From the NCBI GenBank assembly GCA_964467785.1, contig CAYXVB010000078.1, positions 1 to 15,624 of the forward strand: a stretch of DNA of 15,624 nucleotides, written 5' to 3'. Every line of letters begins with the position of its first letter. The first letter of the stretch is position 1. The notes beneath the pieces are model-generated. The model did not search any database. It was not told the origin of the DNA and saw only the letters and a list, made by a program, of their open reading frames with translations. Positions 1-6,638 of the stretch are shown piece after piece. Source of the stretch: CAYXVB01 sp964467785. GTDB lineage: Bacteria; Bdellovibrionota; UBA1018. A program made the position numbers and the translations under genes.

Positions 1-182
1 GCCAATTCGTCCCCTTCAACGGGGTCGCCGCGCTCGTGCACCGGTACTACCGCGGACTTAACCGGCACGAAGGACGCTTCTGGGTGCACGTCAACACGGG
101 CACCGGCTACTGGGGCCCACCCAATCGCCTGGGAATCCATGCGGAAGTCTCGCTGCTTCGCCTCACCCGCCCAACAGCGTAA
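1..182 (+). CDS. Metallophosphoesterase, C-terminal fragment (gene enters from left edge)
   Basis: The reading frame is open from base 3 and ends at TAA 180-182, giving 59 residues. It begins with Q-F-V-P-F-N and contains the segment GTGYWGPPNRLGIHAE. Both match the end of YkuE/YaeI-like calcineurin-fold phosphoesterases, where the metal-binding GHTHGGQ is followed by FPFN and the fold closes with a G-T-G-x-W-G-P-P-x-R-L-G strand. The Q at the left edge would be the Q after that metal-binding loop. The catalytic metal ligands lie outside the window, so activity cannot be judged. Members of this family are membrane-associated phosphoesterases, some acting on lipid A precursors or UDP sugars; the substrate here is unknown. 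The family call rests on the C-terminal signature alone. Confidence 0.75.
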   Translation, partial: QFVPFNGVAALVHRYYRGLNRHEGRFWVHVNTGTGYWGPPNRLGIHAEVSLLRLTRPTA

Positions 183-321
183 GAGACCCTGGAGGTGGCC
201 GACTCCGCCGGAATCGCCACGGGCTTGACGCCATTTACGACCCTTTGACGTCGGAGGGGGCGCCCAATAGCTAACTACGCGCACTCTAAAGGTTCAGCTC
301 GCAAGCGACGATACGACGACC
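183..321. other. Intergenic region with two TTGACGYC motifs, weak promoter candidate
   Basis: This 139-bp gap separates two plus-strand genes. TTGACGCC (225-232) and TTGACGTC (245-252) lie 20 bp apart. TTGACG at 245-250 could act as a -35 element. The hexamer 17 bp downstream, TAGCTA at 268-273, matches the -10 consensus poorly, so the promoter call is weak. I see no clear terminator for the upstream phosphoesterase gene. No Shine-Dalgarno sequence lies close to the ATG at 322; AAAGG at 288-292 is too far away. Confidence 0.3.
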
Positions 322-2118
322 ATGAGCTGTTCAATCGACCAGAAAAATTCTGCCTCTTTTCACCGCACGATCGCGAACTCATTGACGGCGCTCACGCTCG
401 CACTGAGCCTCTGGCAGCTCATGGCGCCGCGGCCAGCGCAGGCCGGGATCATCGACTTCATCTTCGGCGCGGGCAAATTCGGCCGTAAGGCTTCGCCGGT
501 CGCCGACTGCCGCAGCCTCTGGCAGCGTCTCCGCGAAAACACCGCTTTCATGAATGACGAGACTTGGAAGACCCGCGTCGTTCCGGAGCGCGATCCCCAC
601 TTCCTCAACGACCGCGAGTACCTTGAGGAGATGAAGCTTCTCAAGGACACGCTCGGCGGCGTGGACACGCGCTTCCTCAAGGACCTCGACACGCGCGTCT
701 TCTACACCGCCACCGCCCGCGCGCTGCCGGACGGCACGATCCCGATGGTCGATCCCGAGGCCAAGGCGCTCGTCATCTATTTCCACGGTTCCGGCACCGC
801 CAAGGCCAGCGGGGCTAACTTTGCGGGCAAAATGAACTCGCTCGCCAAAATGGGCTATTCCGCGCTGAGTTTCGATCTCCCATTCCACAAGGACGGCAGC
901 CGCAATCCCGCGCTCGCCCGAACCGAAGCCTTCTCCGACTATCTCGACAAACTCATCAACAAGGTCCGCCAGCCCGGCCAGCCCGTCTATCTCGTCGGCC
1001 ATTCCTTTGGTCCGGACGTCATGGCGGAATACATCACCCGTCATCCTCATGGAGTGGACGGAGTCGTCATGCTTTCGCCCGGCTCCTTCGACAAGCCCAC
1101 CAAAAAGTGGTTCGAGGACCAAACCGTCTACATGACCAGGATCTTCGGTGACGTCGAGCCCAACAACTTCGGCGGGCGTTGGGCCAGTATGGTCACCAAC
1201 GAGCGCACCTGGAACAACCTCAAAGCCAAAGGCCGGCAAGATCCGACCGAAGTGAACCCAAAACTCAAGGTCCACGTCATCAGCGGTGACCGCGAGGAAT
1301 ACATTCCGGGACCGCTCGATGCCGAAGGCTACCCGAACTCCGAACCGCGCAGTTACGACGTTGAGCAGGTCTTCAAGACCTATTTCAAGAACGCGGAGGT
1401 CACCATCGAGCCCGGCGTAGGCCACTACATCTTTGCCCACACCGACGCCGAAGGACAGGACGTGGTCCTGCGCTCCATCCTCAAAGTCAACGGTGACAAG
1501 CTCGCGAACGAAAAAGCCCTCAAAGCCGAGACCAGCAAGCGCATGGAATCCAAGACTCCGATCGACCTGCTTGCGGCCCACTACTGGCAACAGCCTTTCT
1601 TTCGCAGCTGGCTCGACTCCCAAGCCAAGGCCGCCGGCGCCGGCAATGGTCAGCAGTGGATCGCCCGAATGCTTTCCGAAGGCGACAAGAAAGGGGCCTC
1701 CAAGCTGATGGCCAACTTCGGCATCGTCGAAAAGCAGCGCCTGGAGGTGATCAACGCCAACATCCGCACAACGGAGCAGTGGGCGCCCGAGTTTTTCGCC
1801 GAGCACAAAGAGCAAATCGAAAAGCTCGGAACCAAGGGCTACGATCCGGCCTCCATCTATTCCAAGTATCTAACTTTCCTCAAGACGCAACCCGATGTGG
1901 TCGTCCGCGAGTACAGTGTCGCCACCAACGCCGTGTACAAGATCCCGGAAAAACCCGCGCCGCAGGGCCAGCGCCCCGACATTGCCAAACGCGGACCGGC
2001 AAGCTTGCCTGAGGGCAGCGGATTCTGGCCCCAGTTGCGAGGCATGATCACGGATTGGTGCGCGACGCCGGACAGCTGGGCGGGCAAAACCCTGCGCTTC
2101 TTCGGCAGTTGCCGCTGA
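322..2118 (+). CDS. Secreted alpha/beta-fold hydrolase with long C-terminal extension
   Basis: A 598-residue protein. Residues 1-41 form a Sec signal peptide: a hydrophobic stretch at about 18-34, then cleavage probably after AQA (39-41). This supports the ATG at 322, which lacks an obvious ribosome site. An alpha/beta-hydrolase core spans about 145-390. It has an oxyanion-type HGSG (155-158), the nucleophile elbow GHSFG with Ser228, a likely acid Asp323 after a beta strand (VISGD), and His368 in GVGHYIF. That is the triad of esterases, lipases and related hydrolases. Residues about 390-598 are a mostly helical, charged region that I do not recognise. It ends in a short segment bearing Cys580 and Cys597, which could form a disulfide after export (Cys63 is the only other cysteine in the mature protein). 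The substrate is unknown. The periplasm or outside of the cell is the likely location. The gene stands alone, with an opposing operon downstream. Confidence 0.82.
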   Translation: MSCSIDQKNSASFHRTIANSLTALTLALSLWQLMAPRPAQAGIIDFIFGAGKFGRKASPVADCRSLWQRLRENTAFMNDETWKTRVVPERDPHFLNDREYLEEMKLLKDTLGGVDTRFLKDLDTRVFYTATARALPDGTIPMVDPEAKALVIYFHGSGTAKASGANFAGKMNSLAKMGYSALSFDLPFHKDGSRNPALARTEAFSDYLDKLINKVRQPGQPVYLVGHSFGPDVMAEYITRHPHGVDGVVMLSPGSFDKPTKKWFEDQTVYMTRIFGDVEPNNFGGRWASMVTNERTWNNLKAKGRQDPTEVNPKLKVHVISGDREEYIPGPLDAEGYPNSEPRSYDVEQVFKTYFKNAEVTIEPGVGHYIFAHTDAEGQDVVLRSILKVNGDKLANEKALKAETSKRMESKTPIDLLAAHYWQQPFFRSWLDSQAKAAGAGNGQQWIARMLSEGDKKGASKLMANFGIVEKQRLEVINANIRTTEQWAPEFFAEHKEQIEKLGTKGYDPASIYSKYLTFLKTQPDVVVREYSVATNAVYKIPEKPAPQGQRPDIAKRGPASLPEGSGFWPQLRGMITDWCATPDSWAGKTLRFFGSCR

Positions 2119-2403
2119 GCGGCCCTCCGGTCCTCGGCCAGCAGGCGGGGTTTGTCACAAAAGCGCGGGACTATCCCGGGTGTAATTTCGATATCCCCGT
2201 GCCAACGCGCATGGCATGCTGTCCGCCGTATGGACCTGCGACCTCATCTTCAACTCAAGAATAAAACGAAGCGCCCCGCCACTTCCCCCAGGTGCGGATC
2301 CAAGCTCAGGGACTCAACTCAATCAATTCGCGTCCGAGTTGAAATTTAGAGCGAGCCGAACAACGCCACCTTAAGGAAGGTCCTTCGATCCATCCCCACG
2401 AGC
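2119..2403. other. Intergenic region between convergent hydrolase and chemosensory genes
   Basis: The 285 bp between two convergent stops hold no convincing gene. Several small inverted repeats are visible. TCAACTC (2314-2320) pairs with GAGTTGA (2336-2342) around a 15-nt loop. At 2368-2385 two mutually exclusive 5-bp hairpins overlap: ACCTT with AAGGT, or AAGGA with TCCTT. None is followed by a T-tract on either strand, so the ends of both transcripts remain undefined. Confidence 0.4.
2166..2178 (+). terminator. Short GC hairpin downstream of the hydrolase gene
   Basis: CGGGA (2166-2170) pairs with TCCCG (2174-2178) around a CTA loop, about 48 bp after the hydrolase stop. The stem is only 5 bp and no real T-tract follows (GGTGTAATTTC), so it is at best a weak terminator. 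Confidence 0.25.
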
Positions 2404-3471
2404 CTACGCCGCCCACTCCTGAAAGCTGCGCTCCAACGCGAGAATCATCACGTTGCGTTCATCCAGCAGGCAGAAGTGGGTCACCAGGTTCGTGGCCAGT
2501 CCTCGGCTCAGACCGCCAATCGGCTGGAAATTCGTCTCGTCCAGTTCGATCACCTGTTGCGCGTCCTCGACCATGAATCCAAAGTGAGCGCCATTCGCGC
2601 GACAGACCACGATATAGCTGCGACGATCGACCGGGGCCCTGGGATCGTCGCTCCCCGGCATCTCGCCGAGAGTCTCGGTGAGATTGACCAGAGGAATCAC
2701 TTCGCCCCGAAGATTGAGTAGACCGTGTAAATCCCGACGGGTCGCCGGCAGTCGGTTCCAAGGCTGCGACTGCACGACCTCGACGACCCGCTCGATTGGA
2801 ATGCCAAAGTTGCGGTTTCCGTTTCGACAAAGCAGGTAATTGCGGGATTCCGATTCCCTCACGACCGGAGCTGGACCCTTGGTAGACGAAGGCAAGGAGG
2901 ACCCGCCGGCCGACGGGGCGGGCGCCACATGCGCGTCACTTACGGGCGCTGGCATCTGCGGCGCGGGGACGGCAGAGGTTTCCGCGCGGACAGGCGCCTG
3001 CGCGTGCTCCGCGGCCGTCGGAATCGGCGCCGGAGCGGCGGCCGCGCCGGAGGCAGTCCAAGTCGCGAGCATCGTGATCAGGTGCTTTCTCCCCTCACGC
3101 ATCTCGGGAGCATCGGCGAGCTTGGCGCCCAGCTCGTTAAAGTAAGCTTCGAGCCCTTGGATCGCGTCCGATAAAAAGAACTCCAGCACAAAGGCGTCGT
3201 TCTCGGCCATCGGTCTTCCGCGGATCTGTTGCTCGATGCCCACCATCGCGGACTCGAAGGAGTGCATGAATTCCGCGCAATGATTGAATCCCACCGCCTG
3301 CAGGTTGCCCTTCAAAGTATGGCAGATCTTCATCATTCCCTTGATCGTCTCGCTGGGCTGCTTTTGCAGGCCGGGCAGCGCTTCGCGGAACTGGGCAAGG
3401 TGCTCCGCCGCGTCCTTCACGCACTGGATCTGGAGGTCTTTGAGGAAATCTTCTTCACCGTTTTTCGTCAT
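2404..3471 (-). CDS. Hpt-CheW fusion protein (chemosensory phosphotransfer/coupling)
   Basis: A 355-residue protein with two signalling domains. Residues about 5-135 are a helical Hpt domain whose motif CHTLKGNLQAVGF gives His51 as the phosphorylated residue, with Lys54 and Gly55 conserved. Residues about 138-205 are a Pro/Ala-rich flexible linker. Residues about 208-352 are a CheW domain, with the typical NLRGEVIPLVNL segment at 253-264. The ATG at 3471 is chosen because GGAG lies 10 nt upstream. A longer frame, reaching 3573, would overlap the kinase gene and add a low-complexity basic leader. The gene starts 38 bp after the stop of the cheA-like gene and is very probably cotranscribed with it. 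CheW domains couple CheA to receptors; the added Hpt suggests this protein also receives phosphate from, or relays it to, the kinase's receiver domain. That role is inferred. Confidence 0.85.
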   Translation of the reverse strand: MTKNGEEDFLKDLQIQCVKDAAEHLAQFREALPGLQKQPSETIKGMMKICHTLKGNLQAVGFNHCAEFMHSFESAMVGIEQQIRGRPMAENDAFVLEFFLSDAIQGLEAYFNELGAKLADAPEMREGRKHLITMLATWTASGAAAAPAPIPTAAEHAQAPVRAETSAVPAPQMPAPVSDAHVAPAPSAGGSSLPSSTKGPAPVVRESESRNYLLCRNGNRNFGIPIERVVEVVQSQPWNRLPATRRDLHGLLNLRGEVIPLVNLTETLGEMPGSDDPRAPVDRRSYIVVCRANGAHFGFMVEDAQQVIELDETNFQPIGGLSRGLATNLVTHFCLLDERNVMILALERSFQEWAA

Positions 3472-3509
3472 GTCTGTCGCTCTCCATTGGATCGGGGTGC
3501 GCGGGCCGC

Positions 3510-5699
3510 TTAGGCCGCACGGGCCTCCGGCCCATCTGCAGTCCCGGGACTTTCGGCGCCCACCGCCTCGCAAACTTCGTCCGCCTTACCGGCCATCACC
3601 CTGACCATCTCCTCGGGTGAGACGATATAGGCGATCTCGTCATTGCCCAGGACCGTGGTCCCCTTGAATCCCGGCAGGCCGCCCACGATCGGGTCGAACG
3701 GACGGATGACCGCCTCGAGCTGATCCTCGATCGAATCCACCAGGAGGGCGAAAATTCGGTTCTTGTGCTGCATCACGATCGCGGTCTTGTCCTGGATGTC
3801 GGCAACCTCGAGCACGTCGCGATCCTCGAGATACTCCTCGTAGGTCCGGAGCGGCACCGTACGCCCGTCGAACTGGCAGGCGCGCACGTGATCGACGATG
3901 TTGACCTGGAGTTGATCGCACGAAGTGATACGAGAGATCGAGATCAGCGGCACCGCGAACATGCTGGCGCCGGCGCGGCTGAGCACCGTGTGCTCGACCA
4001 TCACGGCTTTGGGCACCGGAAGCTCCAGTACGAAAGTAGTCCCCTTGCCCAACTCGGATTCGATGCGGATGCGGCCGTGATGGGCCAGGACCGCCGATTT
4101 GACGACATCCATGCCCACGCCTCGCCCGGACACCGCCGAAACGTTCTCCGCCGTGGAGAACCCCGGCAGGAATATCAAATCAAAGATCTCCGAATCGGAA
4201 AGCGCGCCGCGGCGGGACTCGTCGATCAGGCCGTTCTTGACCGCCTTATCGAGCACCCGGCTCTTGTTGATGCCGCCGCCGTCATCGGAGACGGTGACGA
4301 GGATCATGCCCTGCGACTCGCTCGCCGAGATCGTGATCGTGCCCTCCGCGGGCTTGCCCGCCTCGCGACGCGCGTCGGGGCTCTCGATGCCGTGGTCCAT
4401 CGAATTTCGCACCATATGAATGAGGCTCGCGCTCAGGGACTTGGAGATGTTCTTGTCGACCTCGAGCTCGAGGCCGTTGGTCACGAGTTTGATCTTCTTT
4501 CCGAGCTCCTGCGACGTCTGGCGCACCACGCGCTGGAGCTTGCCGAATGCCCGCTCGAGCCTGACCTTGCGGATCGATGAGATCTGATTCTGCAGCGAAT
4601 CGGTGAGCTTGTTTAGCGAATGCGCGAACTCGCCGTGTTTCTTGTCGAGCTTCTGCGAAAGGCTGCGGATCTCCGGATCACGGATCAGCATTTGGAAGTA
4701 GTTCTTGAGTACGATCAACTCGCCCGAGAGCCCCATGAAGGAATCCAGTTTTTCGTTGGTCACCCAGACACCTTCGTCTTCGGACGCCTCCTCTGGCTTG
4801 GCGGCCGCTCCCGAACCCTGGCCCGAACCCTGTGCAGATGGGGCCAAGACTCGATCTGTCGCGCCGCTAGCCGACGTCGCAGCTGCCGAATCCGAGGTTC
4901 GAGTTCGGATCGCAACGAGCTGGCGGACGGACTCCTCCACTTGCGAGCGGAACTCTGCGCCCGGCTCCTGCCGGTTCTTGATGAATTTGATGAGCTGAAC
5001 GCAAAGATCACCGCACGAAAGAAAGAGATTGATGCAACCCATGTCCGGCTTGAGCTCGCGGCGCTTGACCGCCGAGAGCGACGACTCGAATTCGTGGGCA
5101 AGTCCAGCGAGTAGCTTGCCGCCTAGCACCGCGCCCGCGCCGCCCTTGACGGAGTGGATCTTGCGGAAAAGCGAGTCCACCACCACCGAATCCAACGGCT
5201 CCTCCTCGAGGCGGAGCACCAGCTGGTCGAGGTCCCCGAGCAGGTCCAGCGCCTCCTCGGCGAAGAGCTGAGTCACCTCCTCCATCTCGCGAAGCTCGGT
5301 TTCAATCGCCTCGATGCGCCGCTGCGCATGCTTGCGCACCATTGCGATCACGGCGTCGACGTCAAAAGGCTTTTCGATCAGCTCCGTCACGCCGACGTTC
5401 ATGCCGGTCAGCGCGGTCTGCTTGTCGGCAAAGCCCGTGATCAGCACGAACGGCAATTGCGAGTTCGATTTACGCACTTCGGCGCAGAAATCGAGTCCCG
5501 TCATGCCGGCCATCTTGAAGTCAGAGAGAATCAGAAACGGCGACGCCGAAGCCAACGCCGAGAGCGCCTCCTCGGCGGTCTCGAATGTTCGCACTTGCAG
5601 ACCCAAGCCACTGATCATCTCTGAGAGCGTCTCGCGAATGCCCACTTCATCATCGACGACGAGCACCGGCTCTTTCAGATCCCCATTCTCTGTTACCAT
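3510..5699 (-). CDS. CheA-type hybrid histidine kinase, REC-Hpt-P3-HATPase-CheW
   Basis: A 729-residue cytoplasmic chemosensory kinase. Residues about 11-125 are a receiver domain with acidic residues Asp16/Asp17, phospho-acceptor Asp60, Thr88 and Lys110. Residues about 140-265 are an Hpt (P1) domain with His182 in IHSVKGGAG. A Ser/Ala/Gly-rich linker (about 266-308) stands where P2 would be. The P3 dimerisation helices follow at about 310-395. The ATPase domain has an N box (HMVRNSMDHG, 428-437), G1 (DDGGG, 472-476) and G2 (GRGVGMD, 525-531). A CheW-like P5 domain covers about 563-703. As in other CheA proteins, the phosphorylated His is in Hpt, not in the dimerisation helices. A receiver at the N-terminus is unusual; hybrid CheAs more often carry it at the C-terminus. 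The ATG at 5699 has a GAGG-type ribosome site about 10 nt upstream. No MCP, cheR, cheB or separate cheY lies nearby, so the receptor and output are unknown. Confidence 0.92.
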   Translation of the reverse strand: MVTENGDLKEPVLVVDDEVGIRETLSEMISGLGLQVRTFETAEEALSALASASPFLILSDFKMAGMTGLDFCAEVRKSNSQLPFVLITGFADKQTALTGMNVGVTELIEKPFDVDAVIAMVRKHAQRRIEAIETELREMEEVTQLFAEEALDLLGDLDQLVLRLEEEPLDSVVVDSLFRKIHSVKGGAGAVLGGKLLAGLAHEFESSLSAVKRRELKPDMGCINLFLSCGDLCVQLIKFIKNRQEPGAEFRSQVEESVRQLVAIRTRTSDSAAATSASGATDRVLAPSAQGSGQGSGAAAKPEEASEDEGVWVTNEKLDSFMGLSGELIVLKNYFQMLIRDPEIRSLSQKLDKKHGEFAHSLNKLTDSLQNQISSIRKVRLERAFGKLQRVVRQTSQELGKKIKLVTNGLELEVDKNISKSLSASLIHMVRNSMDHGIESPDARREAGKPAEGTITISASESQGMILVTVSDDGGGINKSRVLDKAVKNGLIDESRRGALSDSEIFDLIFLPGFSTAENVSAVSGRGVGMDVVKSAVLAHHGRIRIESELGKGTTFVLELPVPKAVMVEHTVLSRAGASMFAVPLISISRITSCDQLQVNIVDHVRACQFDGRTVPLRTYEEYLEDRDVLEVADIQDKTAIVMQHKNRIFALLVDSIEDQLEAVIRPFDPIVGGLPGFKGTTVLGNDEIAYIVSPEEMVRVMAGKADEVCEAVGAESPGTADGPEARAA

Positions 5700-5758
5700 C
5701 TCAAAGGTCCCTCGCTGGACTTCCAGAAGCGCACGACTGCAAGAACGAATGAACGAAT

Positions 5759-5771
5759 TGATGATTCATCA
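5759..5771. promoter_or_regulatory. Perfect 13-nt palindrome upstream of the cheA-like gene, possible operator
   Basis: TGATGA-T-TCATCA is a perfect inverted repeat centred 66 bp upstream of the kinase ATG. It directly adjoins two tandem copies of GAACGAAT (5743-5750 and 5751-5758). The position suits a regulator site or 5'-leader element, but no known operator is matched. Confidence 0.3.
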
Positions 5772-5864
5772 CTTGAACTTGTCGGAGAGTAGAATCAACC
5801 TATTGAGCCCATTCAGACTGCAAAAGCGCCCTGGCCCGCAGGCCGCCGCGCGAGCGCCATTGCA

Positions 5865-5893
5865 TTGACGTCGCCACGCGGATGTCATTCAAT
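5865..5893 (+). promoter_or_regulatory. Candidate sigma70-type promoter for the small exported-protein gene
   Basis: TTGACG at 5865-5870 (5 of 6 to the -35 consensus) is followed after exactly 17 bp by TTCAAT at 5888-5893 (4 of 6 to the -10 consensus). This would start transcription near 5900, about 100 bp before the ATG at 6002. It overlaps the direct repeat described separately, so that repeat could be an operator. In a GC-rich genome such matches also arise by chance. Confidence 0.35.
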
Positions 5894-5930
5894 AAACGTC
5901 GCCACGCCGACGTCATCCGGTTGACGCCGC
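5865..5930. repeat. Direct repeat with 28-bp period, two full units and a partial third
   Basis: The 23-bp segments 5868-5890 and 5896-5918 match at 20 of 23 positions and share ACGTCGCCACGC at their start. Registers 28 bp apart begin TTGACGTC (5865), TAAACGTC (5893) and TTGACGCC (5921); the third copy soon diverges. Two of the three TTGACG-like ends could be -35 elements. An array of regulator sites is one reading; a small tandem duplication is another. Confidence 0.6.
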
Positions 5931-6001
5931 CGAGGCACCGTACTTGGGCAGCCCGCAGATCTCCCTTATCCCGAACGAAGATCCGATCAATAATATGTCC
6001 C

Positions 6002-6613
6002 ATGCGGACGAAACACCTTCTCATAGCGATCAGCATGGCGCTCCTGTTGGCGGCGGGCTCGTACTCCTGCTCCTCCTTCCAACCGCTCCAACCGCTGGCA
6101 CGACGTCCGTCAAGCGGGCACTCTGCGGGTTCCCTCCGCACCCCTCTTTGGACCATCCGCGAGGGCTGGCGCTGGGAACGCCCCGTGAGGACTGTCGATC
6201 TGACTGAGTGGCGGGCCGAGCGCGTTGACGAGACCGGCGAGTCCGTCTTGACCCGTGCTCATGGCGTCAGCGCGGAGGTCAAAACCCGCGAGCTCTCGTC
6301 CAAAGCCGGCGCGGATTCGACCCTGGGGACCTTGGGGACCTCGGACGCCCCGCTCACGGGCCTGGCCATTCCACTCTCAACAGACGCGGAAGAAGCCCTA
6401 AACAGACAGGTGCTCCGCTTTGTTACTCAGGCGCCTGAACGTCCGGACACGCAGGTCACCGAACTCTGCGATCACTGGATCGAAGTCGCTTCCGGGAGCG
6501 GTCGCCGAGCCATCTGCTTCGAAGCCGAGTCAACGCCGCTCGCCGAAACCGACGAAAGGATCAGCGTCCGCCGCCTGCTGCAGCAGACCCGCGAAGCGTT
6601 CCACGGCTCATAG
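6002..6613 (+). CDS. Small exported protein of unknown function, possible lipoprotein
   Basis: A 203-residue protein. From the ATG at 6002 it has a short basic start (MRTK), a hydrophobic stretch at about 5-19 and then Cys23 in the context AAGSYSC. This resembles a lipoprotein signal, but the -3 to -1 residues (S-Y-S) do not fit the usual L-A/S-G/A lipobox, so a cleaved Sec peptide is also possible. A longer frame from 5882 would bury the hydrophobic segment behind about 40 basic residues and begins inside the repeat, so I prefer 6002. No ribosome site is obvious. The mature part is polar, with few cysteines (156 and 172, possibly paired) and no motif I recognise. It converges on purH with 25 bp between stops and is probably a single-gene transcript. 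Confidence 0.55.
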   Translation: MRTKHLLIAISMALLLAAGSYSCSSFQPLQPLARRPSSGHSAGSLRTPLWTIREGWRWERPVRTVDLTEWRAERVDETGESVLTRAHGVSAEVKTRELSSKAGADSTLGTLGTSDAPLTGLAIPLSTDAEEALNRQVLRFVTQAPERPDTQVTELCDHWIEVASGSGRRAICFEAESTPLAETDERISVRRLLQQTREAFHGS

Positions 6614-6630
6614 TTCGGGAGCGCCCCGAA
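6614..6630. terminator. Hairpin between convergent genes, possible bidirectional terminator
   Basis: TTCGGG (6614-6619) pairs with CCCGAA (6625-6630) around AGCGC. The hairpin fills most of the 25-bp gap between the convergent stops of the small exported-protein gene and purH, and begins right after the first stop. There is no T-tract on either strand, so the terminator role is inferred from position and stem. Confidence 0.4.
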
Positions 6631-6638
6631 TGATAGCC

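Larger units (their letters stand above)
5700..6001. other. Divergent intergenic region between the cheA-like gene and the small exported-protein gene
   Basis: These 302 bp must carry the control signals for both divergent genes. The half next to the kinase gene (5700-5820) is AT-richer. It holds a tandem pair of GAACGAAT (5743-5758) and a 13-nt palindrome. The middle (5865-5930) holds a 28-bp-period repeat and a candidate plus-strand promoter. The segment 5931-6001 shows nothing clear. No ribosome site stands out before the ATG at 6002. Confidence 0.5.

Noticed and set aside
379..1815. A 478-codon open frame on the minus strand opposite the hydrolase gene
   Set aside because: It is an antisense shadow of a gene with a clear signal peptide and catalytic triad. 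Its own translation shows no domain and no ribosome site, and long antisense frames are expected at this GC content.
2152..2349. A 65-codon plus-strand frame in the 2119-2403 gap
   Set aside because: There is no ribosome site, no export signal and no family resemblance, and the composition looks like non-coding sequence.
3472..3573. A 34-codon upstream extension of the Hpt-CheW gene
   Set aside because: It would overlap the end of the kinase gene and adds an Arg/Gly-rich leader. The ATG at 3471 has a good ribosome site.
3765..4580. A 271-codon plus-strand frame opposite the cheA-like gene
   Set aside because: It is the mirror of the kinase ATPase region. The composition is Arg/Asp/His-rich with no recognisable fold.
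5776..5806. A possible sigma28 (flagellar-type) promoter for the chemosensory genes, from a CCGACAA-like -10 on the minus strand
   Set aside because: The match to GCCGATAA is partial and no TAAA-type -35 lies at the right distance.
5865..5930. Repeat considered as a CRISPR fragment
   Set aside because: There are only two clear units with gaps of about 5 bp between conserved blocks, no spacers of typical size and no cas genes.
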